From: UBA4874 sp002399435
Lineage (GTDB): Bacteria; Bacillota; Clostridia; Caldicoprobacterales; DTU083
Reading direction: 5' to 3'
DNA: 19,943 bases
Assembly (NCBI GenBank): GCA_036823195.1
Contig: DAISGI010000043.1
Span: forward strand, 1 to 19,943
Below are positions 1-7,031 of the stretch, in pieces; the stretch's first letter is position 1, and every line of letters starts with the position of its first letter. Position numbers and translations under genes: made by a program. The notes below the pieces were generated by a model. It made no database searches and was not told where the DNA came from. It saw only the letters and a list, made by a program, of their open reading frames with translations.

Positions 1-43
1 CACCATATGGATATCAGTTTGCCTGCTTTGCAGCCTTTATATC

Positions 44-72
44 TTGACAAATGCCCGTGAATGGCGTAGCAT
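44..72 (+). promoter_or_regulatory. Candidate sigma-A promoter of feoAB
   Basis: A perfect -35 hexamer TTGACA (44-49) is followed after 17 bases by TAGCAT (67-72), which matches four of six -10 positions. A second possible -10, CATAAT (71-76), lies slightly too far away. The position, about 110 bases upstream of the feoB start and just before a palindrome, fits a regulated promoter. The promoter call is inference from hexamers only. Confidence 0.4.
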
Positions 73-81
73 AATTATGTT

Positions 82-97
82 GTTAGCTGTTGCTAAC
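82..97. promoter_or_regulatory. Palindromic operator-like site in the feoAB leader
   Basis: GTTAGC and GCTAAC form a perfect 6-bp inverted repeat around a 4-base centre (TGTT). It lies immediately downstream of the candidate -10, where a bound repressor would block initiation. GTTAG/CTAAC half-sites resemble those of iron-dependent DtxR/IdeR-type repressors, although the usual spacing between arms is shorter. A Fur site (GATAATGATTATC type) was not seen. The link to iron is inferred from the gene downstream. Confidence 0.45.
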
Positions 98-183
98 TTA
101 TAAGGAACCTTTTGAAAGGATTCTTTATTGGAAAAAGGAAGAGGATATTGGCAGAAGCCTGAGAGAAAGGACTTGAAAGATCT

Positions 184-2550
184 ATGACATTAAGGGATCT
201 GGAGCTCGGAAAAACAGCAGTGATCACCTCAGTAGGCGCGAAAGGTGCACTCAGGCAGCATTTCCTGGATATGGGAATCATACCGGGTGCAGAAGTGACG
301 CTTATGAAATATGCACCAATGGGCGATCCAATGGAATTATTGATTCATGGCTATGAACTTACCCTGCGGCTTTCTGATGCCCAGAAAATAGGGATAACGG
401 AAAAAAATTTGGAACAGAAGAAACCCCGGATGGTAAAGCATGAAACGACACTGGAGAGAAACCGAATCGTGCACCCCGGGCTGGGGGAAAGTGGGAAATA
501 TCACGTAAAAACAAAGGAAAATCCATTGCCAAAGGGTACAAAGCTCACCTTTGCCCTGGCAGGAAATCAGAATTCAGGGAAAACCACCCTGTTCAACCAG
601 TTAACCGGAGCCAACCAACACGTCGGCAATTTTCCAGGCGTTACCGTTGATCAGAAAGACGGACCCATCAAAGGTCATCCGGGAACCCTCGTAACCGATC
701 TGCCGGGGATCTATTCCCTATCACCATACAGCAATGAAGAAATGATATCCAGACAATTCATTATCGATCAGAAACCAACCGGAATCATAAACATTGTGGA
801 TGCCACCAATATTGAACGCAACCTGTATCTTACCCTCCAGCTGATGGAGCTGAATGTACCAATTGTGCTGGCCCTGAACATGATGGATGAAGTACGGGGC
901 AACGGCGGCACCATCGATATCAACGAGATGGAGGAAACCCTCGGCATTCCCGTTGTCCCCATATCTGCATCCAGGAATGAAGGTGTCGATGAGCTGATAA
1001 AGCATGCGCTCCATATTGCAAAATACCAGGAGCGGCCAGGCAGAATCGACTTTTGCGACAGCAAAAAAAACGGCGGAGCGGTTCACAGGGCATTGCACAG
1101 CATTATGCACCTGATAGAGGATCACGCAGAAGCTGCCGGAATCCCGCTGCGATTCGCCGCAACGAAACTGGTTGAGGGAGATGCCACAGTTCGTGAATCC
1201 CTGAATCTGACGCAAAATGAGAAAGAGACCCTGGATCATATTATCCTTCAGATGGAAAAGGAAGGCGGGCTCGACCATGCGGCAGCAATTGCAGATATGC
1301 GGTTCTCCTTCATCCAGGCATTATGTGACAAAACGGTGGTAAAGCCGAAAGAAAGCAAGGAGCATAAAAGAAGCCGGAAGATCGATACCTTTCTCACCGG
1401 CAAATATACCGCAATCCCTGCCTTTGTCGGAATCATGGCGCTGATATTCTGGCTTACGTTCAATGTGATCGGCTCGTTTTTGCAAAACCTTCTGGAATCC
1501 GGCATTGACTGGATCTCCGGAGCAGTGGACTCGGCTCTCACAGCCGGGCATATCAACAATGTCCTGCATTCTCTCATTATTAATGGGATTTTCAACGGGG
1601 TTGGCAGCGTCCTGAGCTTTATCCCAATTATCGTCACCCTGTTTTTCTTCCTGTCCATCCTGGAAGACAGCGGCTATATGGCCCGGGTCGCCTTCGTAAT
1701 GGACAAATTGCTTCGAAAAATCGGACTTTCCGGCAGAAGCATTGTGCCAATGCTGCTCGGATTCGGATGTACGGTTCCAGGGGTCATGGCCAGCCGCACC
1801 CTTCCTTCCGAGCGGGATCGCAAAATGACCATTCTGCTGACTCCTTTTATGAGTTGTACGGCAAAGCTTCCGATCTACGGATTTTTTACAAACACTTTTT
1901 TCCCGGAGTACAGCGGCCTTGTCATGACCAGCCTGTATTTTCTCGGAATTCTTGTTGCCGTCCTTGTCGCCCTGCTGACCAAAAATACGGTGTTTCAGGG
2001 AGAAGCCGTGCCTTTTGTAATGGAATTGCCAAATTATCGTATGCCAGGTGGCAAAAATGTGGTACGTCTTCTCTGGGATAAGGCAAAAGATTTTCTGGAA
2101 AGAGCCTTTACCGTTATTTTTGTCGCGACCATCGTGGTATGGCTTCTGCAGACATTCGACTTTCGGCTGAATGTCGTTACGGGTTCAAAGGCCAGCATTC
2201 TGGCTGCACTGGCAGGTCTGCTGTCCCCCATTTTCCGCCCTCTGGGTTTCGGGGACTGGCGCATTGTGACATCGCTGATTGCCGGTTTTATGGCAAAGGA
2301 AAGCGTGGTATCCACCCTTACGGTATTGTTTGGAAGCAAGGAAGTCCTCCTGTCCGTGCTTTCCCCGGTATCTGCAGCCGCACTGCTTGTGTTCTGTCTG
2401 CTGTACAGTCCCTGTGTCGCAGCCATTACCTCCATCAGGAGGGAACTGGGCGGGAAATGGGCAGCTGCAATTGCGGTTGGCCAATGTGTCATCGCCTGGC
2501 TATGTGCCCTGGTCATCCGGGGAATCGGCATCCTTTTCATAATGGTATGA
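184..2550 (+). CDS. feoB: Ferrous iron transporter FeoB with fused FeoA domain
   Basis: This is the membrane GTPase that imports Fe(II), usual under anaerobic conditions. Residues 1-75 form a FeoA (SH3-like) domain, followed by a charged linker to about 118. The G domain follows with G1 GNQNSGKT (127-134), G3 DLPG (172-175) and G4 NMMD (232-235). The C-terminal half has many membrane helices and the Gate-type segment GFGCTVPG followed by MASRTLPSERDRK. FeoA and FeoB are more often separate genes, so the 788-residue length reflects the fusion. The ATG at 184 is preceded by a GAAAGGA-type site further upstream and is the only start that keeps the whole FeoA domain. It is a single-gene unit with its own leader palindrome and terminator, convergent with vanT. 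The family call is very firm; iron regulation is inference. Confidence 0.96.
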   Translation: MTLRDLELGKTAVITSVGAKGALRQHFLDMGIIPGAEVTLMKYAPMGDPMELLIHGYELTLRLSDAQKIGITEKNLEQKKPRMVKHETTLERNRIVHPGLGESGKYHVKTKENPLPKGTKLTFALAGNQNSGKTTLFNQLTGANQHVGNFPGVTVDQKDGPIKGHPGTLVTDLPGIYSLSPYSNEEMISRQFIIDQKPTGIINIVDATNIERNLYLTLQLMELNVPIVLALNMMDEVRGNGGTIDINEMEETLGIPVVPISASRNEGVDELIKHALHIAKYQERPGRIDFCDSKKNGGAVHRALHSIMHLIEDHAEAAGIPLRFAATKLVEGDATVRESLNLTQNEKETLDHIILQMEKEGGLDHAAAIADMRFSFIQALCDKTVVKPKESKEHKRSRKIDTFLTGKYTAIPAFVGIMALIFWLTFNVIGSFLQNLLESGIDWISGAVDSALTAGHINNVLHSLIINGIFNGVGSVLSFIPIIVTLFFFLSILEDSGYMARVAFVMDKLLRKIGLSGRSIVPMLLGFGCTVPGVMASRTLPSERDRKMTILLTPFMSCTAKLPIYGFFTNTFFPEYSGLVMTSLYFLGILVAVLVALLTKNTVFQGEAVPFVMELPNYRMPGGKNVVRLLWDKAKDFLERAFTVIFVATIVVWLLQTFDFRLNVVTGSKASILAALAGLLSPIFRPLGFGDWRIVTSLIAGFMAKESVVSTLTVLFGSKEVLLSVLSPVSAAALLVFCLLYSPCVAAITSIRRELGGKWAAAIAVGQCVIAWLCALVIRGIGILFIMV

Positions 2551-2611
2551 TGGCAACAGAATCCGGTCTTCCGGATAATCCGGCTACTCCGGAAGCAGGA
2601 ATACACCTTAA

Positions 2612-2641
2612 GGCCATCCCTTTTCCGGGATGTCCTTTTTT
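2612..2641 (+). terminator. Rho-independent terminator after feoB
   Basis: GGCCATCCC (2612-2620) pairs with GGGATGTCC (2627-2635), with one mismatch, around a 6-base loop. It is followed directly by six T (2636-2641). It lies 62 bases after the feoB stop and works on the + strand only, since the opposite side lacks a T run. Confidence 0.75.
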
Positions 2642-2642
2642 G

Positions 2643-2690
2643 AACCAAGGTTACGAATCAACCAAGGTTAGGAATCCAAAGTTAGGAATC
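2643..2690. repeat. Three tandem near-copies of a 14-17 bp unit over the vanT stop codon
   Basis: Copy 1 (2643-2659) and copy 2 (2660-2676) are 17 bp and differ at one base; copy 3 (2677-2690) is a shorter, 14-bp version ending in the same GTTAGGAATC. Copy 3 contains the last codons and the stop codon of vanT (2682-2684), so the other copies look like local duplications of the gene's 3' end. This is seen directly in the sequence; no function is evident. Confidence 0.7.
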
Positions 2691-4982
2691 AAGGAAAATC
2701 CGTTCCGGGCGATCTCCCAATCGACTGAGCAATTCGTTGGTAATCGTTCCGGCGTTTTCCGCCACTTCCTCCGCGGTAATCTTCTCCATGCCATCCTTTC
2801 CGATCAGCGTGACCACATCTCCCCTTTTCACATCCGGGATTCCCGTCACATCCGCCATAAGCTGATCCATGCAAATACGGCCGATAATCGATGCGCGCTT
2901 TCCATGAATCAATACCTGTCCTTTCCCGACGGAAAGATCCCGCGGATAACCATCTGCATATCCAATGGAAATTACGGCGACGACCGTTTTTTTCTGTGCA
3001 ATAAATTTCCTGCCATAGCTGACCCCTTCCCCGGGACCAATATTCCTTACCAGAGTCACCCTGGATTTCAGAGCCAGAACCGGCTTTAATTCCAAAGGGC
3101 ACTTTGTCCGGGGATCCGGCGTGCTCAATACACCGTAAAGCGCAATCCCGATTCGGGCATAGTCACAGGAAAGTGACGGATAATTGAGCACACCATAGCT
3201 GCTCTGCACATGCACCCTGGGAATAGGTATCCCTTCTGATTTCAATCGGTACAGGAGCTGATAGAAACAGCGAATCTGAAGGTTGGTAAAATCGATATCG
3301 GATTCTTTCCGGCTGTCGGATACGCAAAGGTGCGTAAAAATGCCTTCAATGCTAAGATTCTTACAGGCAAAGACAGAAGCAATTTCTTCTGCATGCCGGA
3401 AGCTCTCCCCCAGACGGTTCATACCGGTGTTCACTTTGATGTGCACCGATATCGGTTTCCCAAAGCAATCCAGCTCCATGGCATGCTTCGTGTCCGCCAC
3501 AGTCTGGGACAGCCGGTAACGATATAACTCAGGAGCTCTTTCCACGGGGGTATAGCCAAGGATCAGAATCTCACCGCTGATTCCATGTCTGCGAAGATTG
3601 ATTCCTTCGTCAATAGTGGCGACCGCAAAGCACCTCACGCCGATGCGGTTCAGATAAGTCGATACCTGCACTGCTCCATGCCCGTATGCATTTGCCTTTA
3701 CCACCGCCATGATCCGGCAGCCGGCAGGAAGCATTTTCTGCAGTGCTTCCACATTCCAGCGAAGACTGGGCAGATGGATCTCCGCCCATGCCCGGTCCCG
3801 GTGTCCCTTGTCGGAAGGCGTTGGATGCCCGCCTGTCTGCGGAAGCCGTTCCGGATTTCCGTATATGAGACCGACACCCGTGAATGTGTGTCTGCGATTT
3901 CCGATACGGATCAGCAGGGCAGCGGCGGCAAAAGAGCCCAGAGCGACGGTCAGAAAATGAAGAAAGCTGTTTTCGATCAACAGGCTCTCAAGACCCACTG
4001 CCTTTGCAAATCCGCGAATGGCAACAAGAACCGCAGGATGAACCAGATAAATGATCATGGAGAGGCTTCGCAGTGACCGGTTATCCTTTCCGCTAAAAGG
4101 AAAAAGAAGACAGGGGAACAGGAAAAACATGGTGGGCAGAAGGAAAAAGTACATACTGTCGTGCCGCTGAAGATGAAAACGATGCAGCAGATATCCTTCC
4201 ACAATCATCAGGGAAAGGGACAATGCAAGCCCGGCGATGCACTTCTTCCCTGAAATCTGCCGGAACAGATGTGTTTCCTCCCTTCTGTTTGCCTGCCTTG
4301 CGAACAGTGCACCCATCAAAAAGAAAATGGGGGTATAGAACAGACCGTTGCGCGTATAATCGAAAAGCCGGAACAAATTCCGATAAGCCGCCTCAAGGAA
4401 CGGGATCTTTTCGGATATGCCATAGTAGCTGTCTCCGAACAATCCGATGAGATACAGAACCAGGCAAACAAAGCCTGCCCGGCCGGCGTTCCCCTTTTTC
4501 AGCAGCAGCCAGACAATGCAGGCACCGAGGATCGCTGCAGGGAGATACCACAAATGATAAAGGGTACCGTTAAAAACAATGTCCTTCAGAAGATTCGGCA
4601 GATATTTCCATTCCTGTATGGTCCCGTTATAGATATCAAACGGCAGATAAAGCAAGATCGCTATCGCATATAAAGCCGCCGTTTTTTTCAGGAACGCAGC
4701 CAATCTGCCAAAGGGCAGCGCCCCGTCTTCCTCCTTTGAGTACAGAAAAAATCCGGAAGTCATAAGAAAAAAGGGAACAGCCACACGGGCCAGAATGCGC
4801 GTGAGAAGAAAATCGGCAGTCTGATTCCAGTCCGCCAGTGGTGAAGTGTGAATGGAAACAACGAGGAAAGCGGCAATCAGCCGGAACCAGTCAATACCGG
4901 CATATTCCACTTTGCCCGGATTCATTCTGTTCTCCGCACGGTATACTGCATCCATGACGCATCCGCTTCCTGTATCCGTCAT
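2682..4982 (-). CDS. vanT: VanT-type membrane serine/alanine racemase
   Basis: This bifunctional protein of D-Ser type vancomycin resistance supplies D-Ser to the ligase. Residues about 25-360 are an acyltransferase-3-like membrane domain with roughly ten helices, beginning near AGIDWFRLIAAFLVVSIHTS; in the family it is thought to take up L-Ser. A linker (about 375-398) leads to a PLP racemase domain. Visible active-site features are Lys429 in VVKANAYGHG, Tyr656 in GVSYGRKF and the CMDQ motif near 704. Asn749 in TITNELLSRLG lies where alanine racemases have Tyr, matching the substitution linked to serine use in VanT of the G type. The start ATG overlaps the vanXY stop as ATGA and has AGAGGA seven bases upstream. 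At 766 residues it is somewhat longer than VanT of Enterococcus, partly from a longer N-terminus. Confidence 0.93.
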   Translation of the reverse strand: MTDTGSGCVMDAVYRAENRMNPGKVEYAGIDWFRLIAAFLVVSIHTSPLADWNQTADFLLTRILARVAVPFFLMTSGFFLYSKEEDGALPFGRLAAFLKKTAALYAIAILLYLPFDIYNGTIQEWKYLPNLLKDIVFNGTLYHLWYLPAAILGACIVWLLLKKGNAGRAGFVCLVLYLIGLFGDSYYGISEKIPFLEAAYRNLFRLFDYTRNGLFYTPIFFLMGALFARQANRREETHLFRQISGKKCIAGLALSLSLMIVEGYLLHRFHLQRHDSMYFFLLPTMFFLFPCLLFPFSGKDNRSLRSLSMIIYLVHPAVLVAIRGFAKAVGLESLLIENSFLHFLTVALGSFAAAALLIRIGNRRHTFTGVGLIYGNPERLPQTGGHPTPSDKGHRDRAWAEIHLPSLRWNVEALQKMLPAGCRIMAVVKANAYGHGAVQVSTYLNRIGVRCFAVATIDEGINLRRHGISGEILILGYTPVERAPELYRYRLSQTVADTKHAMELDCFGKPISVHIKVNTGMNRLGESFRHAEEIASVFACKNLSIEGIFTHLCVSDSRKESDIDFTNLQIRCFYQLLYRLKSEGIPIPRVHVQSSYGVLNYPSLSCDYARIGIALYGVLSTPDPRTKCPLELKPVLALKSRVTLVRNIGPGEGVSYGRKFIAQKKTVVAVISIGYADGYPRDLSVGKGQVLIHGKRASIIGRICMDQLMADVTGIPDVKRGDVVTLIGKDGMEKITAEEVAENAGTITNELLSRLGDRPERIFLDS

Positions 4983-5812
4983 AACACATTCCTCTGTAAG
5001 GTTATTACAACGCCGTCCTCGTTGTTGCCGGAAACCTGACAGGAGACCTGATCCGGAATCTCCGCGACTGCTTTCTGCCCTGGATCCTGTGGAACCGGGA
5101 CATGGAAAATCTCATATGCATACCGGCCACATTGGTATCCCAAAGGATGATCCGGACAAAAACATTTCAGATATTGGATATACTCTTCCAATGTATCATT
5201 CATTTCCTTTATGATCTCCGAATGAGGATATCCCACATAGCGAAAATGCCATGGCTCGCAGGCGATCTGCGTAATCTGTTCCCTGCCGGCAGGATACCGC
5301 TCAATAAAGCCATAGGCAGTGGACAATTGCCGGAATTGTCTGCAGATCCCGGCATCCGGAAAATCCGGGCAGATAAAGTCGATTTCCTCCCGGTTCTCAG
5401 CAAGATCGATAGCCAATCCCGTTTGGTGCTCGCTGCATCCCGGAACGGCGACATATTTGCCGGTATATTCTGCGCCGTTTTCCCGCAGGGAATCTGCATA
5501 AATCGTCTGTTGCTCCTGTAAAGTACGGTAGCCGCTGACCGGAAGGATTTTGTCTCCGGCATTCAATTGCATCATCACCTTAAGGAGCATTTCTGCCGCC
5601 TGGCTTTCCATGGCGACGGAGCCGGCCCTGTCGGACTCTGCAGTCGCACAGATCTTTTCCCCATCGGATACGAACAACCCATTACAGAAAAAGGAAGACT
5701 CCAGGAATGTCAAACGATCCATTTTCCTTTTGTCCGGAAGGGGATGGGACGGGTTGACCAGAATCAGGTTTCCCCTTGAAACGTCACTCTCACCAAATTG
5801 AAATGTTTTCAT
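4979..5812 (-). CDS. vanXY: VanXY-type D,D-dipeptidase/D,D-carboxypeptidase
   Basis: This cytoplasmic zinc peptidase removes D-Ala-D-Ala dipeptide and trims the terminal D-Ala of normal pentapeptide precursors, so that only D-Ala-D-Ser precursors remain. The M15B/VanY motifs are complete: SEHQTGLAID gives His129 and Asp136 as zinc ligands, and EPWHF gives catalytic Glu186 and zinc ligand His189; SGYRT (Arg96) also fits. No signal peptide or membrane segment is seen, which suits VanXY rather than membrane-anchored VanY. At 277 residues it is longer than VanXY of the G type (about 250), the surplus being a C-terminal tail of about 30 residues after HVPVP. The start overlaps the vanG stop (ATGA) and has a weak ribosome site, so translation coupling is likely. 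Confidence 0.92.
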   Translation of the reverse strand: MKTFQFGESDVSRGNLILVNPSHPLPDKRKMDRLTFLESSFFCNGLFVSDGEKICATAESDRAGSVAMESQAAEMLLKVMMQLNAGDKILPVSGYRTLQEQQTIYADSLRENGAEYTGKYVAVPGCSEHQTGLAIDLAENREEIDFICPDFPDAGICRQFRQLSTAYGFIERYPAGREQITQIACEPWHFRYVGYPHSEIIKEMNDTLEEYIQYLKCFCPDHPLGYQCGRYAYEIFHVPVPQDPGQKAVAEIPDQVSCQVSGNNEDGVVITLQRNVL

Positions 5813-6855
5813 GACTCCACCGCCAATCGGATCATCTCATCCACCATCTGTTCAAATGTTATACCAATCCCTTTCAGCATACTGGGATATCGGCTGTGTG
5901 TGGTAAAACCGGGAATTGTGTTTACTTCATTGAACACAATTTCCTTTTGGGGAGTCAGGAAAAAATCAACCCTTGCAAACCCGGAACAGCCCAAAGTACC
6001 GTAAACTACCGCCGCTGCCTGTTTCACCCGCTTCGCCGTATCCGCATCAATTCTGGCAGGCATATGGATTTTTGAAGTTTTCAGTGTATACTTTTCGGTA
6101 TAATCAAAAAATCCCCGGGACAGCTCGATCTCATCGACTTCCCCGAAGGTAAGGGGATCCGTGCCCAGAACGGCACAGCCAACTTCAAAGCCGGGAACGG
6201 CTTCTTCAACGACCACTTTACCGTCATGTTGAAAGGCTTTTTTCACCGCATCCGACAGCTCATCCGCATCGGAAACACGGGTAATGCCGAAAGAAGAACC
6301 GGAATTGGCCGGCTTTACAAAAACAGGATAAGGAAGCCCCGATGTCTGCTCCCGCAGCTCCGCATCCGGCAGCTGGGAATGCAGTACAACGGAATCCGGC
6401 GTCCTGATCCCTGCCAGCTGAACCAGCCGGTGAGCCATGTCCTTGTCCATACAGAGAGCCGAGCTGAGAATGCCGCAGCCTACACAGGGAATCCCCATCA
6501 GCTTCAGCAGACCCTGCACTGTGCCATCCTCCCCGTTTTTTCCGTGCAGGACAGGAAACGCCACATCGACAGGGATCCTTTTGCATTTTCCTTCCTCCTG
6601 CACCACTATTCCATGGTTTTCCCAGCCTGGTAAAAAGATAACCGGGACACAGGAGGAATGCTGCCACCAGGTATCTTGCCGGATTGGCTCCACTCCGCCA
6701 TCATATTTCATCCACTTTCCCTGACGGGTGATGCCAAGCAGCAGGATATGATATTTCTCCGGATCCAGATTCTCTATGACCGAACCGGCGGACTGCAGTG
6801 AAACTTCATATTCCGTGGAATTTCCGCCAAATAAAACAGCGACTGTCTTCTTCAT
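5809..6855 (-). CDS. vanG: VanG-type D-alanine:D-serine ligase
   Basis: This ATP-grasp ligase joins D-Ala to D-Ser, giving wall precursors with reduced affinity for vancomycin. The 348-residue protein closely follows enterococcal VanG from memory: FGGNSTEYEVSLQSA near the start (Glu16), HGKNGEDG (104-111), SALCMDKD, KPANSGSSFG, and NEVNTIPGF (309-317). The specificity loop reads DYTEKYTLK (251-259), with the EKY of D-Ser/D-Ala ligases and not the KAM-like motif of D-lactate ligases. The ATG has AAGGAG upstream with good spacing. It is the first gene of a three-gene unit with vanXY and vanT and lies directly after the repeat-bearing control region. A housekeeping Ddl is less likely given the operon and loop. 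Confidence 0.94.
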   Translation of the reverse strand: MKKTVAVLFGGNSTEYEVSLQSAGSVIENLDPEKYHILLLGITRQGKWMKYDGGVEPIRQDTWWQHSSCVPVIFLPGWENHGIVVQEEGKCKRIPVDVAFPVLHGKNGEDGTVQGLLKLMGIPCVGCGILSSALCMDKDMAHRLVQLAGIRTPDSVVLHSQLPDAELREQTSGLPYPVFVKPANSGSSFGITRVSDADELSDAVKKAFQHDGKVVVEEAVPGFEVGCAVLGTDPLTFGEVDEIELSRGFFDYTEKYTLKTSKIHMPARIDADTAKRVKQAAAVVYGTLGCSGFARVDFFLTPQKEIVFNEVNTIPGFTTHSRYPSMLKGIGITFEQMVDEMIRLAVES

Positions 6856-6933
6856 TTAAAATGACTCCTTTTGCCTCTGATCGTTCCTTATTTTCAAGCA
6901 GGCAAAATAAATGACCTGCCCTTCCATGCTTTC

Positions 6934-6964
6934 ATTTTATCAAAAACAGACAGACCAGATGGAA
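6934..6964 (-). promoter_or_regulatory. Candidate activator-dependent vanG promoter
   Basis: On the minus strand TAAAAT (6934-6939, five of six -10 matches) lies within GATAAAAT; TTCCAT (6959-6964) is a weak -35 at 17 bases from GATAAA or 19 from TAAAAT. A weak -35 with operator repeats upstream is expected where a response regulator recruits polymerase. A TTGACA at 6974-6979 has no -10 at a proper distance and overlaps the last repeat. The exact start is uncertain. Confidence 0.35.
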
Positions 6965-6977
6965 ATATTAACTTGTC

Positions 6978-7010
6978 AAAACCTTAAGAAAGGCTTACGA
7001 AAGGATTAGG
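6978..7010 (-). promoter_or_regulatory. Three tandem 11-bp repeats, probable VanR-P operator
   Basis: Read on the minus strand, three adjacent 11-bp units follow one another: CCTAATCCTTT (7000-7010), CGTAAGCCTTT (6989-6999) and CTTAAGGTTTT (6978-6988). Units 1 and 2 match at nine of eleven positions, units 2 and 3 at eight. OmpR/PhoB-family regulators such as VanR bind direct repeats with one-turn spacing, and CGTAAG resembles the CGTANG core described for VanR of the B type. The array sits in the vanS-vanG spacer, the place of the inducible promoter in related clusters. Binding itself is inferred. Confidence 0.6.
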
Positions 7011-7031
7011 ATTTTGCAAAGATCCAATTCT

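Noticed and set aside
2139..3089. Open frame on the + strand running from feoB into the vanT antisense
   Set aside because: It overlaps feoB in another frame and crosses the feoB terminator; the composition is that of a shadow frame.
6974..6979. TTGACA upstream of vanG as a standard -35
   Set aside because: No -10-like hexamer stands 16-18 bases downstream; it is more likely part of the repeat array.
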